Source: Streptomyces katrae (GTDB lineage: Bacteria > Actinomycetota > Actinomycetes > Streptomycetales > Streptomycetaceae). Taken from it: DNA of 5,954 bases. The translations under genes and the position numbers were made by a program. The stretch is taken from positions 1-5,954 of the forward strand of contig NZ_JZWV01001189.1 in assembly GCF_000966975.1 (NCBI RefSeq). Direction: 5' to 3'. How positions within the stretch are numbered: the first letter of the stretch is position 1; the number at the start of each line of letters is the position of its first letter. The notes under the pieces are model-generated. The model was not told where the DNA came from. It worked only from the letters and a program-made list of their open reading frames with translations, and ran no database searches. Shown one piece after another: positions 1-5,954 of the stretch.

Positions 1-330
1 GTCGCCGGCCAGCAGGGGGTAGGCCGCGGCGAGCACCCCGGTGAGCAGGGCCCCGGCGAGGCCCGTCAGCAGGGCCGCCGCGTGCACCCGGGCCGGGCCG
101 GCCGCGGCGGCGGTGCAGGCGCGGGCCGCCGGGGGCTCGGCGGTGACGCAGACGCGGACCAGCCAGGCCGTCAGCGGGACCAGCCCGGCGGCGGCGTAGC
201 CGAGGGAGTCCAGCGTCCGGTCGCCGGGCTGGATGCCGATGCCCACGAAGACGGCGTACACGGCGAAGGGGGCGAGCCAGCGCTGGGAGCGCAGCAGCAG
301 CGCCCCCTGGTAGCGGAGCAGGGCGGTCAA
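1..330 (-). CDS. Membrane protein, probable ABC transporter permease (N-terminal 110 residues, cut by window edge)
   Basis: The reading frame starts at a TTG that overlaps the TGA of the upstream ATPase gene (TTGA junction) and stays open to the left edge. A good ribosome binding site, GGAGGA at 337-342, lies 6 bases before the TTG. The visible part begins MTALLRYQGALLLRSQRWLA. It has three likely membrane segments at about residues 18-34, 42-62 and 83-106, separated by short Arg-containing loops. It carries no recognisable sequence motif. Its role as the membrane half of an ABC-2-like exporter is inferred from its position directly behind a lone ATPase and from its hydrophobic profile. The substrate is unknown. 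It could also be an uncharacterised membrane protein co-expressed for another reason. Confidence 0.72.
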   Translation of the reverse strand, partial: MTALLRYQGALLLRSQRWLAPFAVYAVFVGIGIQPGDRTLDSLGYAAAGLVPLTAWLVRVCVTAEPPAARACTAAAAGPARVHAAALLTGLAGALLTGVLAAAYPLLAGD

Positions 331-1133
331 GGGAGTTCCTCCACGGCGCGGATGCGCCAGGGCGGCCGGGCGGTGAGCAGCTCGCGCAGCACCGCGTCCG
401 AGCGGTCGGCGCCGACGGTCAGCAGGATCCCGCCGCCGGGGGCGGCCACGGCGCCCTGCGGCGGGACACTGCCGGGCGGCCCGACCGCCCGGATCCGGAC
501 GGCGGACACCGCGGTCCGTACGGCGGGAGCGTCGGCGGTCACGGCCTCCAGGCTCCCGTCCCGCAGCCGGTAGCGGGCGTCGGGCAGGCCGGCGAGCCGG
601 GCGGGGTCGTGGTCGACGAAGACCACCGTGCCCCCGGCGGCGGTGCGTTCGGTGACGGCGCGGTCCAGTTCGGCGCGGGCGGGGGCGTCCAGGCCTGTCC
701 AGGCCTCGTCGAGGACGAGCAGGCCGGGCTCGGCGAGCAGCGCCTGGGCGACGGCCACCTTCTGGCTGCTCCCCTTGGACAGTTCGGCCAGTGGTGTGCG
801 GGCGTAGGCCGAGGCGCCGAACCGCTCCAGCCCGTCGGCCGCCCGCCGGGCCGCCTCGGCACCGGTGAGGCCGTGCACCCGGCCGAGGTGGGTCAGGTAG
901 GCCAGCGCGGTCAGCGGCAGGACGGCGGGGAACCGTTCGGGCACGTACGCGACCCGGGACGCCCGGCCGGTGATCCGCCCCTCGGTCGGGGTGTCGATGC
1001 CCGCGAGGAGCCGCAGCAGGGTGGACTTGCCGCCGCCGTTGCCGCCCTCGATCCGGACCAGGGCCCCGGGCGGCAGCTGCGCCTCGACCCCGCGCAGCAC
1101 CCAGGGCCGCCGCCGGCCGTAGCGGCGGCCCAC
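327..1133 (-). CDS. ABC transporter ATP-binding protein
   Basis: A cytoplasmic nucleotide-binding subunit that would power a separate permease, probably the gene overlapping its stop. Motifs, numbered from the GTG start: A-loop aromatic Y5; Walker A GGNGGGKST (30-38); signature LSKGSSQ (118-124) in place of LSGGQ; Walker B LLVLDE (138-143) with catalytic E143; switch His H175 in VFVDHD. The Q-loop position reads VAYVPE, so Glu66 stands where Gln is usual. After about residue 200 comes a C-terminal extension of roughly 65 residues, as in BcrA/NatA-type exporters. The start is uncertain. The GTG at 1133 has no clear ribosome binding site and cuts off the usual first strand. A CTG at 1146-1148, overlapping the AIM24 stop as CTGA, would add NLTGV after the start and give a more typical N-terminus. 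The ATPase assignment is firm; the transported substrate cannot be read. Confidence 0.93.
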   Translation of the reverse strand: MGRRYGRRRPWVLRGVEAQLPPGALVRIEGGNGGGKSTLLRLLAGIDTPTEGRITGRASRVAYVPERFPAVLPLTALAYLTHLGRVHGLTGAEAARRAADGLERFGASAYARTPLAELSKGSSQKVAVAQALLAEPGLLVLDEAWTGLDAPARAELDRAVTERTAAGGTVVFVDHDPARLAGLPDARYRLRDGSLEAVTADAPAVRTAVSAVRIRAVGPPGSVPPQGAVAAPGGGILLTVGADRSDAVLRELLTARPPWRIRAVEELP

Positions 1134-1144
1134 TCCGGTGAGGT

Positions 1145-1819
1145 TCAGTGCGCCGCCGCCGTCTCGGTGTGCTCACTGGGCCGGACGATGACGAAGCCCT
1201 CGCCGCGCAGCATCAGCTGGACGGCCTCGCCGGAGCCGCCGCGGATCATCGAGCCGATGGACTGGGAGCGGTGCAGCCCGGTCTCCAGCTGGGCGCTCCA
1301 GCCGACGACCGCGTCCGTGTCCACATAGACGGGGGACTGCGACGTGACGGGGATGATGATCGGGTTTCCTTCGCAGACGACGGCGAGCTTGCCGGTGCCG
1401 GTGAAGACGCTGTTGAAGAGGCCGCCGCCGGTCATCCCGGCACCCTTGACCATCTTGATCTCGTACGACAGCGTCGCGTCGAAGCACAGGACGTTGCGTC
1501 CGTTGATGGTGAGCGCGTCGCCGGGTTCGAAGTCGATGACGAAGCAGTTGCCGGCCTGGTGGGCGAACCAGGCCTCGCCCTGCCCGCGTACGGACATCAG
1601 CGCGAGGCCCTCGCCCGTGACGGCCCGCTTGAGCATGCCGCCGATGCCCTGGCCCTTGCGTTCGAACTGGAGATTGCCGCGGAAGGCGACCATGGAGCCC
1701 TGCCGGGCGAGCATCTCGCCGTTCACGGTGTACTTGACGGACTTGGCGTTCTGCAGGGACATCCCCGGCGCGGCCGCGGGCTGGGCCAGGTTCTCACTCG
1801 CGAAAAGGTCGCTCTTCAT
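1145..1819 (-). CDS. AIM24 family protein (DUF124)
   Basis: A 224-residue protein of the AIM24 family, named after a yeast mitochondrial inner-membrane protein. The bacterial members have no settled biochemical role. Family features seen here are the Gly-rich strands with the segment FERKGQGIGGMLKRAVTGEG (52-71), the run GAGMTGGGLFNSVFTGTGKL (127-146), and the C-terminal block HRSQSIGSMIRGGSGEAVQL (183-202). The length is normal for Streptomyces members. There is no signal peptide or membrane segment, so it is likely cytoplasmic. Two in-frame ATGs lie at 1825 and 1819. I chose 1819 because the GAGGA at 1828-1832 is 8 bases from it but only 2 from the upstream one; the resulting MKSDLFASEN start also looks typical of the family. 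The ABC ATPase gene follows immediately, so this is probably the first gene of an operon with a transporter. Confidence 0.93.
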   Translation of the reverse strand: MKSDLFASENLAQPAAAPGMSLQNAKSVKYTVNGEMLARQGSMVAFRGNLQFERKGQGIGGMLKRAVTGEGLALMSVRGQGEAWFAHQAGNCFVIDFEPGDALTINGRNVLCFDATLSYEIKMVKGAGMTGGGLFNSVFTGTGKLAVVCEGNPIIIPVTSQSPVYVDTDAVVGWSAQLETGLHRSQSIGSMIRGGSGEAVQLMLRGEGFVIVRPSEHTETAAAH

Positions 1820-1827
1820 GGACATGA

Positions 1828-1832
1828 TCCTC
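1828..1832 (-). promoter_or_regulatory. Ribosome binding site deciding the AIM24 start
   Basis: On the minus strand this reads GAGGA. It is 8 bases from the ATG at 1819 and 2 bases from the ATG at 1825, so it favours the downstream start and a protein beginning MKSDLF. Confidence 0.6.
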
Positions 1833-1890
1833 GCCCGGAGCGGCCACCCGGGACATCCTCCTCAAGACGGACCCTGGCATCCTTGACGGG

Positions 1891-2640
1891 ATGAGCAGCC
1901 AGCACACGAACCAGACCTCAGAGGTACCCGCGGTCGGGGCGGACAGCCCCTTCCGGAAGGAGCACGTACTGCGCGACGAGGCCCCGCAGTTCGTCCTGCC
2001 GCTGGTCGTGCGGATCGAGAAGGCCGAACCGCCGGCCCGGACGGACGCCCTGGAGACGGCGGCCCGGGCGGTACTGGTCCTCCTCACGGACGAGCGCGCG
2101 CACGGCGAGGGCGAGTGGGCGCGGGCGGTCCGCGACTGGCAGGACGCCCGGATCCGCAAGGTGGTCCGCAGGGCCCGCGGCGCGGAGTGGCGCAAGGCCG
2201 CCGCCCTGCCGGGCGTCACGGTCCACGGCGGAGCGGCCGAGGTACGGGTCTTCCCGCCGGTGCCCCTGGACGGCTGGCCCAAGGAGCTGGCCAAGCTCCA
2301 GGTGTCGGGCACGGACCTGGACGACCCGGAGCCGGCGCCCACGCCGGAGCCGGGGGTACCGGTGCTGTGGCTGAACCCGGACCTCGGCATGTCGGCCGGC
2401 AAGGCGATGGCCCAGGCGGGCCACGGGGCGCAGTTGGCCTGGTGGGAGCTGACGGCGGCGGAACGCGCCCTGTGGCAGGCCTCGGGCTTCCGCCTGGCCG
2501 TCCGCACCGCTCCGCGCGAGCGCTGGGCGGAACTGAGCGGCAGCGGCCTCCCGGTGGTCCGTGACGCGGGCTTCACGGAGATCGCCCCGGGCAGCTGCAC
2601 GGTCGTATCGGACCACCCGGCCCTGCGGGCCCGGCTGTGA
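1891..2640 (+). CDS. PTH2-family peptidyl-tRNA hydrolase with an extra N-terminal half
   Basis: Enzymes of this family free tRNA from stalled peptidyl-tRNA by cleaving the ester bond, in the cytoplasm. The C-terminal half (about 156-244) has the PTH2 signatures: MSAGKAMAQAGHGAQ (167-181), matching the family pattern M-x-x-GK-x-x-AQ-x-x-H with K171, Q175 and H178, and DAGFTEIAPGSCTVV (225-239), matching the family's DAG-T-IAPG-TV block. Typical archaeal PTH2 proteins are about 115-120 residues; this one has 249. Residues 33-125 look like a degenerate copy of the same fold that lacks the K/Q/H residues (see findings). Residues 1-20 are polar and probably disordered. The ATG at 1891 is the only plausible start, but it lacks a good ribosome binding site. 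The SUKH gene overlaps its stop. Activity on peptidyl-tRNA is inferred; bacteria usually rely on the unrelated Pth1. Confidence 0.85.
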   Translation: MSSQHTNQTSEVPAVGADSPFRKEHVLRDEAPQFVLPLVVRIEKAEPPARTDALETAARAVLVLLTDERAHGEGEWARAVRDWQDARIRKVVRRARGAEWRKAAALPGVTVHGGAAEVRVFPPVPLDGWPKELAKLQVSGTDLDDPEPAPTPEPGVPVLWLNPDLGMSAGKAMAQAGHGAQLAWWELTAAERALWQASGFRLAVRTAPRERWAELSGSGLPVVRDAGFTEIAPGSCTVVSDHPALRARL

Positions 2641-3071
2641 ACTGGCGGGAGCTGGTCCTCGGCCTCCTGCCCGAGGCGGAGCTCGCCGGACCGGCGGACG
2701 AGGCGGACCTCGCCGAGGTGGAGCGGGTACTCGGGCAGCCCCTGCCCGGGGACCTCGCCGGCCTGCTGCGGCAGTGCGACGGGGTCGTCGGGCGGCACGG
2801 TACCGATGTGGTCTGGAGTGCCCGGCGGATCGCCCGGCAGAACGCGGAGCTGCGCGGGACGCCGGTGTTCGCCTCGCTGTACATGCCCTTCGAGCCGCTG
2901 ATGTTCTTCGGGGACAGCGGCGGAGGGGACCTGTTCGGCGCCGTCCGGATCCCGGAGCGGTGCGAGGTCTTCGTCTGGGACCACGAGTCCGACGGACGGT
3001 CGTGGGCCGCCGGCGGGACGGAGGACTACCTCCGCCGGGCCCTGCCCGCACGGGGCGACTGGTACCGGTAG
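2637..3071 (+). CDS. SUKH (SMI1/KNR4) family protein
   Basis: A 144-residue protein of the SUKH superfamily. Its bacterial members are often immunity proteins against secreted or contact-dependent toxins, or housekeeping binding proteins. Visible features are the N-terminal helix pattern with acidic positions and LPGDLAGLLRQCDGV (36-50), equivalent to the family's LP..L..LL...NG/DG block; the central FFGDSGGGDLFG (90-101), the most diagnostic motif; and the late strand EVFVWDHESD (110-119) followed by a C-terminal helix. It starts with GTG overlapping the upstream TGA (GTGA), so it is translationally coupled to the PTH2-type hydrolase. No polymorphic toxin gene is seen nearby, so an immunity role is only one option. 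It may equally be a partner or regulator of the hydrolase. No signal peptide. Confidence 0.87.
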   Translation: MNWRELVLGLLPEAELAGPADEADLAEVERVLGQPLPGDLAGLLRQCDGVVGRHGTDVVWSARRIARQNAELRGTPVFASLYMPFEPLMFFGDSGGGDLFGAVRIPERCEVFVWDHESDGRSWAAGGTEDYLRRALPARGDWYR

Positions 3072-3083
3072 GGAGGGCCCCCG

Positions 3084-3094
3084 GACGCCACGTC
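3084..3094. terminator. Small hairpin between convergent genes, possible weak terminator
   Basis: The 32 bases between the two convergent stops hold GACG-CCA-CGTC, a 4-bp stem with a 3-base loop. There is no T-run on either side, so it is at best a weak termination signal. Nothing better is visible between the genes. Confidence 0.2.
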
Positions 3095-3103
3095 GGCATG
3101 GAG

Positions 3104-3877
3104 TCAGATGCGCGAGTTGCGCAAGGACTGCCAGGCCGCGCCGGCCAGCGCCCGCGTCGCCCGGGGGACCGACAGATGCTCGTGCTCGCGGTACAGCGAC
3201 CAGTTGTACTGGACGAGCGAGAGCTTGTTGGACGACAGGGACCCCGCCTGGTGGGCCCGGTACACCGCGAGCGGCTCGGCCAGACCGCGGGCGTCGGCGC
3301 CGTCCCGCATGATCGACAGCCAGAGGGCGTAGTCCTGGCGCTTGCGCATTTCCGGCATCAGCCTCGTGCCCAGGACGTTGCGGTCGTACATGGCGGTGAG
3401 AGCGCCGATGTGGTCTCGGACCAGCATCGCGCGGTAGTCCACGTGCTCCCGGGCACGGACCACGCGCCCGTTGGGGACCCAGTCGGTGCTCTCGCCGGTG
3501 TGGTCGGCGTCCATCTTGAAGTACGAGGTGAACGTGAGCGGCGCGGTGCCCTTCGCGGCGAAGGCGAGCTGCTTCTCGGTCTTCTCCGGCAGCCACATGT
3601 CGTCGCTGTCGAGGAAGGCGACGTAGTCACCGCGGGCCCGCTCGATCGCGAGGTTGCGGGCCCGGCCCGCGCCGCCCTGCTCGGGTGCCCGCTCCGGCAG
3701 CACGCGCTCGTCCTGTGCGGCGAACTCGCGCAGCAGGTCCATGGAGCCGTCGGAGGACCGGTCGTCGGTGACCAGCAGTTCAAGGTCGCTGTGGGTCTGG
3801 GCGAGCACGGACCGGACGGCCGCACCGAGGGTCGCCGCCGAGTTGTACACGGGCATCACGACAGACACCAGGGGCAC
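3104..3877 (-). CDS. Family 2 glycosyltransferase, TuaG-like
   Basis: A GT-A fold glycosyltransferase that would move a sugar from a nucleotide-sugar donor to a cell-surface or polysaccharide acceptor, acting at the cytoplasmic face. From the GTG start it has 257 residues, close to the length of TuaG of Bacillus. The N-terminal strand is [19 protein letters not shown] (2-20). The nucleotide-binding TDDRSSDGS is at 37-45. The metal-binding DSDD is at 90-93 in [18 protein letters not shown]. The acceptor-side [11 protein letters not shown] is at 180-190, with D182 the probable catalytic base. [21 protein letters not shown] (215-235) resembles the TuaG C-terminus, from memory of that protein. 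A longer frame reaches 3943, but the GTG at 3877 has a good ribosome binding site and puts the first conserved strand right at the N-terminus. No membrane segment. No other polysaccharide gene is adjacent, so the acceptor is unknown. Confidence 0.9.
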   Translation of the reverse strand: MPLVSVVMPVYNSAATLGAAVRSVLAQTHSDLELLVTDDRSSDGSMDLLREFAAQDERVLPERAPEQGGAGRARNLAIERARGDYVAFLDSDDMWLPEKTEKQLAFAAKGTAPLTFTSYFKMDADHTGESTDWVPNGRVVRAREHVDYRAMLVRDHIGALTAMYDRNVLGTRLMPEMRKRQDYALWLSIMRDGADARGLAEPLAVYRAHQAGSLSSNKLSLVQYNWSLYREHEHLSVPRATRALAGAAWQSLRNSRI

Positions 3878-3884
3878 AGCACTT

Positions 3885-3889
3885 CTCCC
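3885..3889 (-). promoter_or_regulatory. Ribosome binding site deciding the glycosyltransferase start
   Basis: GGGAG on the minus strand, 7 bases before the GTG at 3875-3877. This supports the shorter protein over an upstream start at 3943, which lacks such a site. Confidence 0.65.
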
Positions 3890-3958
3890 TTGCCAGACCA
3901 CGAACGACCCCCATTCAAACACCGCGACCGAGCACGAGTACACCGCCGCCGTCTGCGC

Positions 3959-4003
3959 CGTTCAGGCGACCCTCCTCGGGAACCTCAAATGTTGCTCTGA
4001 ACG
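3959..4003. repeat. 7-bp inverted repeat in the divergent intergenic region
   Basis: CGTTCAG at 3959-3965 and its exact reverse complement CTGAACG at 3997-4003 are separated by 31 bases that are less GC-rich than the surrounding genes. It lies between the divergent glycosyltransferase and DUF692 genes, where an operator could act on either. A match of this length can occur by chance. Confidence 0.3.
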
Positions 4004-4017
4004 TCCCCTCCCGGTGG

Positions 4018-4046
4018 TTGACCCGTTCGCGTCGGGGCCATCACAT
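4018..4046 (+). promoter_or_regulatory. Possible promoter for the DUF692 operon
   Basis: TTGACC at 4018-4023 matches the -35 box of the main actinobacterial sigma factor. At 17 bases spacing follows TCACAT (4041-4046), a poor -10 match. Transcription from here would give a leader of roughly 30 bases before the ATG at 4081. The rest of the 203-base gap (3878-4080) shows no gene and no other convincing signal. Confidence 0.3.
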
Positions 4047-4080
4047 CGGCACGGAGTCCTTGAGAGGGGGCGAGGGGGAC

Positions 4081-5373
4081 ATGAAGCCCATGGCACGCCT
4101 GGGGGTGGGCATCGGCTGGAGGCCTGAGATCGCCGCTGCGGTCGAGCGGCTGGAGGGGCTGGACTGGGTCGAGGTGGTGGCCGAGAACGTATGTCCGGGC
4201 CACCTGCCCGAGTCCCTGCTGCGGCTGCGCGAGCGGGGCGTACGGGTCGTGCCGCACGGGGTCTCGCTGGGCATCGGGGGCGCCGACCGGCCCGACGCGG
4301 GGAAGCTGGCCGCGCTCGGGGAGCGGGCCGTGGCGCTGGGGGCGCCCCTGGTCACCGAGCACATCGCGTTCGTGCGCACCTCCTCGCCCGTGCTGGAGGC
4401 CGGGCACCTGCTGCCCGTGCCCCGGACCAGGGACGCCCTGGACGTGCTGTGCGAGAACGTGCGGATCGCCCAGGACGCGCTGCCGGTGCCGCTGGCGCTG
4501 GAGAACATCGCCGCGCTGGTGTCCTGGCCCGGGGAGGAGCTGACCGAGGGGCAGTTCCTGACCGAGCTGGTCGAACGGACCGGTGTACGGCTGCTGATCG
4601 ACGTGGCGAACCTGCACACCAACCGGGTCAACCGGGGTGAGGACCCCGCCGCCGTGCTGGACGCGATCCCGCTGGAGGCGCTGGCGTACGTGCACGTGGC
4701 CGGGGGCATCGAGCGCGACGGCGTCTGGCACGACACCCACGCGCACCCGGTGCCGCCGGTGGTGCTCGACGTGCTGGCGGAGCTGCGCGAGCGGGTGGAC
4801 CCGCCGGGGGTGCTGCTGGAGCGGGACGACGACTTCCCCGCGGAGCGGGAGCTGGCCGGGGAGCTGGAGCGGATCCGCGCGGTGGCGGGGGGCGCGGCGG
4901 CTCCGGTACGTCTCCGGGAGCCCGTGGCGGTGCGTCAGGAGGGGTCCGGGCCCGTCGCGGAGGCCGTGCGGACGCGGGTGGGGCTCGGGCAGGCCGCGCT
5001 GCTGTCGGCGCTGGTGGCCGGGACGCCGGTGCCCGAGGGGTTCGACCGGCGGCGGGTGCGGATCCAGGCACGGGCGCTGGCCGCCAAGCGGGCCTCCGTG
5101 GTGGAGAGGATCGCCCCCGAGCTGCCGGGGGTCCTGGGCGGGCCCGAGGCCTTCCGCACGGCCTTCCTGGCGTACGCGCGGCGGCGTCCGATGACGGCCG
5201 GTTACCGGCGTGACGCGCTGGACTTCGCGGAACACCTGCTGATCCGGGACCTGCCGGACGACCCGGCCGCGCGGCGGCGGCTCACCGCCTGGTGGCGGGA
5301 GCGGGCCGGGGCCCGGCCGCCCCGGCGGCTCGTGCGGTGGGCCCGTGCGCTGGTGGGGAGGGGCGGACGGTGA
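4081..5373 (+). CDS. DUF692/MNIO-family protein with fused C-terminal domain (SCO6045-like, UPF0276)
   Basis: The N-terminal part (about 5-260) is a TIM-barrel-like DUF692 domain. This family is now called MNIO, multinuclear non-heme iron oxidative enzymes; characterised members such as MbnB, TglH and ChrH use two or three irons to oxidise cysteine or nearby residues in peptide substrates. Family blocks seen: [12 protein letters not shown] (6-17), EVVAEN (31-36), [10 protein letters not shown] (58-67, H59), VTEHIAF (91-97, H94), LALENIA (138-144, E141), [14 protein letters not shown] (171-184, D174), YVHVAGG (203-209, H205), WHDTHAHPV (216-224) and LLERDDDFP (245-253, E247). These are the likely metal ligands. 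Residues about 291-390 form an extra domain. The ATG at 4081 follows GAGGGGG; an upstream TTG at 4018 lies in the probable promoter. Its stop overlaps the next start (GTGA). From memory it corresponds to S. coelicolor SCO6045. The actual substrate is not known. Confidence 0.9.
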   Translation: MKPMARLGVGIGWRPEIAAAVERLEGLDWVEVVAENVCPGHLPESLLRLRERGVRVVPHGVSLGIGGADRPDAGKLAALGERAVALGAPLVTEHIAFVRTSSPVLEAGHLLPVPRTRDALDVLCENVRIAQDALPVPLALENIAALVSWPGEELTEGQFLTELVERTGVRLLIDVANLHTNRVNRGEDPAAVLDAIPLEALAYVHVAGGIERDGVWHDTHAHPVPPVVLDVLAELRERVDPPGVLLERDDDFPAERELAGELERIRAVAGGAAAPVRLREPVAVRQEGSGPVAEAVRTRVGLGQAALLSALVAGTPVPEGFDRRRVRIQARALAAKRASVVERIAPELPGVLGGPEAFRTAFLAYARRRPMTAGYRRDALDFAEHLLIRDLPDDPAARRRLTAWWRERAGARPPRRLVRWARALVGRGGR

Positions 5374-5954
5374 ACGTTCTGGCCGTGGCGGTGTGGGCCG
5401 CCGTCCTCCTGTCGAGCCTCGGGCTGCTGCTCGGGCCGCGGCGGGCGCGGGTGCCCGGGACCCCCGAGGCGCACGACCTGTCCGAGGCGGCGTTCCTGGC
5501 GGGCGGGCCCGGGACCGTCGTGGACGCGGCGCTCGTCGCGCTGCTCGGGGACGGCCGGCTGGTGGCGGGCGGGCCGGGCATCGTCCACGAGGGCCGGCGG
5601 GCGCGCGGTGCGGACCCCGCCGAGCGGGCCGTGCTGTCGGCGCTGCGGGCCGCGCCGTCCGGCTGGCTGTACCAGGTGCGGTACGCCGCCATGCTGGACC
5701 CGGCCGTGCAGGAGGTGGGGGACGCCCTCGCCGCCCGCGGGATGGTCTCGCCCCCCGGGTCGGGGCGGGGGCGCCGGCGGTGGGGGTTGGTGCAGGCGGT
5801 GGTGTGTGCGGCGCTGATCCCGGTGTCGCTGCCGGTGACGTTCGTGGCCATGGCACTGACGCGGGAGGCGCAGGTGCCGTTCGTCCTCGAGGTGCTCCCG
5901 GTGCTGGTGGGCGGCATCGTGGCGGGCGCGTGGGGCGCCAGGCGGGCCCGGCGG
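5370..5954 (+). CDS. TIGR04222-like membrane protein (N-terminal 195 residues, cut by window edge)
   Basis: The frame starts with GTG overlapping the TGA of the DUF692 gene. A strong GGAGG at 5357-5361 lies 8 bases upstream. It stays open to the right edge. Layout: a membrane segment at about 3-22; a cytoplasmic or extracytoplasmic globular part (33-128) that starts [20 protein letters not shown] (37-56), resembling the TIGR04222 block, and continues with [12 protein letters not shown] (61-72) and [12 protein letters not shown] (82-93); a basic stretch RGRRRW (133-138); then membrane segments at about 139-163 and 170-190. TIGR04222-type proteins commonly end in a low-complexity tail rich in Gly and often Cys, which would lie beyond the window. 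Being coupled to an MNIO gene, it is a candidate substrate or anchor for that enzyme. The family assignment is from pattern memory and the function is unknown. Confidence 0.8.
   Translation, partial: MNVLAVAVWAAVLLSSLGLLLGPRRARVPGTPEAHDLSEAAFLAGGPGTVVDAALVALLGDGRLVAGGPGIVHEGRRARGADPAERAVLSALRAAPSGWLYQVRYAAMLDPAVQEVGDALAARGMVSPPGSGRGRRRWGLVQAVVCAALIPVSLPVTFVAMALTREAQVPFVLEVLPVLVGGIVAGAWGARRARR

Noticed and set aside
1883..1888. TTGACG as a -35 box for the peptidyl-tRNA hydrolase gene
   Set aside because: It sits 3 to 8 bases before the ATG, so the -10 box and start site would fall inside the coding region, and no -10-like sequence is found there.
1148..1894. Plus-strand frames opposite AIM24
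   Set aside because: They are antisense to a strongly conserved AIM24 protein and their products show no domain.
1794..3596. 600-codon open frame on the minus strand across the hydrolase, SUKH and glycosyltransferase genes
   Set aside because: It is antisense to clear plus-strand genes and shares DNA with a recognised glycosyltransferase. The translation is low-complexity Arg/Pro/Ala with no family motif, typical of GC-rich shadow frames.
3878..3943. Upstream extension of the glycosyltransferase to 3943
   Set aside because: The extra 22 residues do not resemble a GT2 N-terminus, and a well-spaced ribosome binding site marks the GTG at 3877.
2561..4000. 479-codon plus-strand frame running through SUKH and opposite the glycosyltransferase
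   Set aside because: Its product is Arg/Gly-rich and unrecognisable, and two genuine families explain the same DNA better.
4018..4080. TTG at 4018 as the DUF692 start
   Set aside because: The added residues are not family-like, the TTG is part of the likely -35 sequence, and the ATG at 4081 has a purine-rich ribosome binding site directly before it.
3985..5856. 623-codon open frame on the minus strand opposite the DUF692 gene
   Set aside because: The translation is Pro/Arg/His/Gly-rich without motifs and lies antisense to a well-recognised gene; it results from strong third-position GC bias.

Overview
The window is very GC-rich, with G or C in almost every third codon position, GTG/TTG starts and tightly overlapping genes. 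The protein types (AIM24, a two-repeat PTH2 protein, SUKH, an actinobacterial-type DUF692 protein and a TIGR04222-like membrane protein) point to a chromosome of Streptomyces or a close relative. No RNA gene, insertion sequence, CRISPR array or phage gene was seen, so this looks like ordinary chromosome made of several small operons.

Left part (1-1819, minus strand): a three-gene unit read right to left. It begins with an AIM24-family protein, followed by a stand-alone ABC-type ATPase with a substituted Q-loop. The third gene is the start of a membrane protein that runs off the left edge and is probably the permease partner of the ATPase. The genes abut or overlap, so they are probably co-transcribed and translationally coupled.

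Middle (1891-3071, plus strand): divergent from AIM24 is a two-gene operon. It holds a PTH2-type peptidyl-tRNA hydrolase with an extra N-terminal half, and a SUKH (SMI1/KNR4) protein that starts inside the stop codon of the hydrolase gene. Converging on it, 32 bases away, is a single minus-strand family 2 glycosyltransferase (3104-3877) that resembles the TuaG type.

Right part (4081-5954, plus strand): after a divergent intergenic region of about 200 bases comes a DUF692/MNIO-family protein with a fused C-terminal helical domain. Its stop overlaps the start of a TIGR04222-like membrane protein cut by the right edge. MNIO enzymes are iron-dependent oxidases that modify cysteines in peptide substrates. 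TIGR04222-type proteins usually carry a low-complexity tail, often rich in Gly and Cys. The pair is therefore a credible, little-described peptide- or protein-modification system, and it is the most interesting item here. The decisive part, the C-terminus of the membrane protein, lies outside the window.
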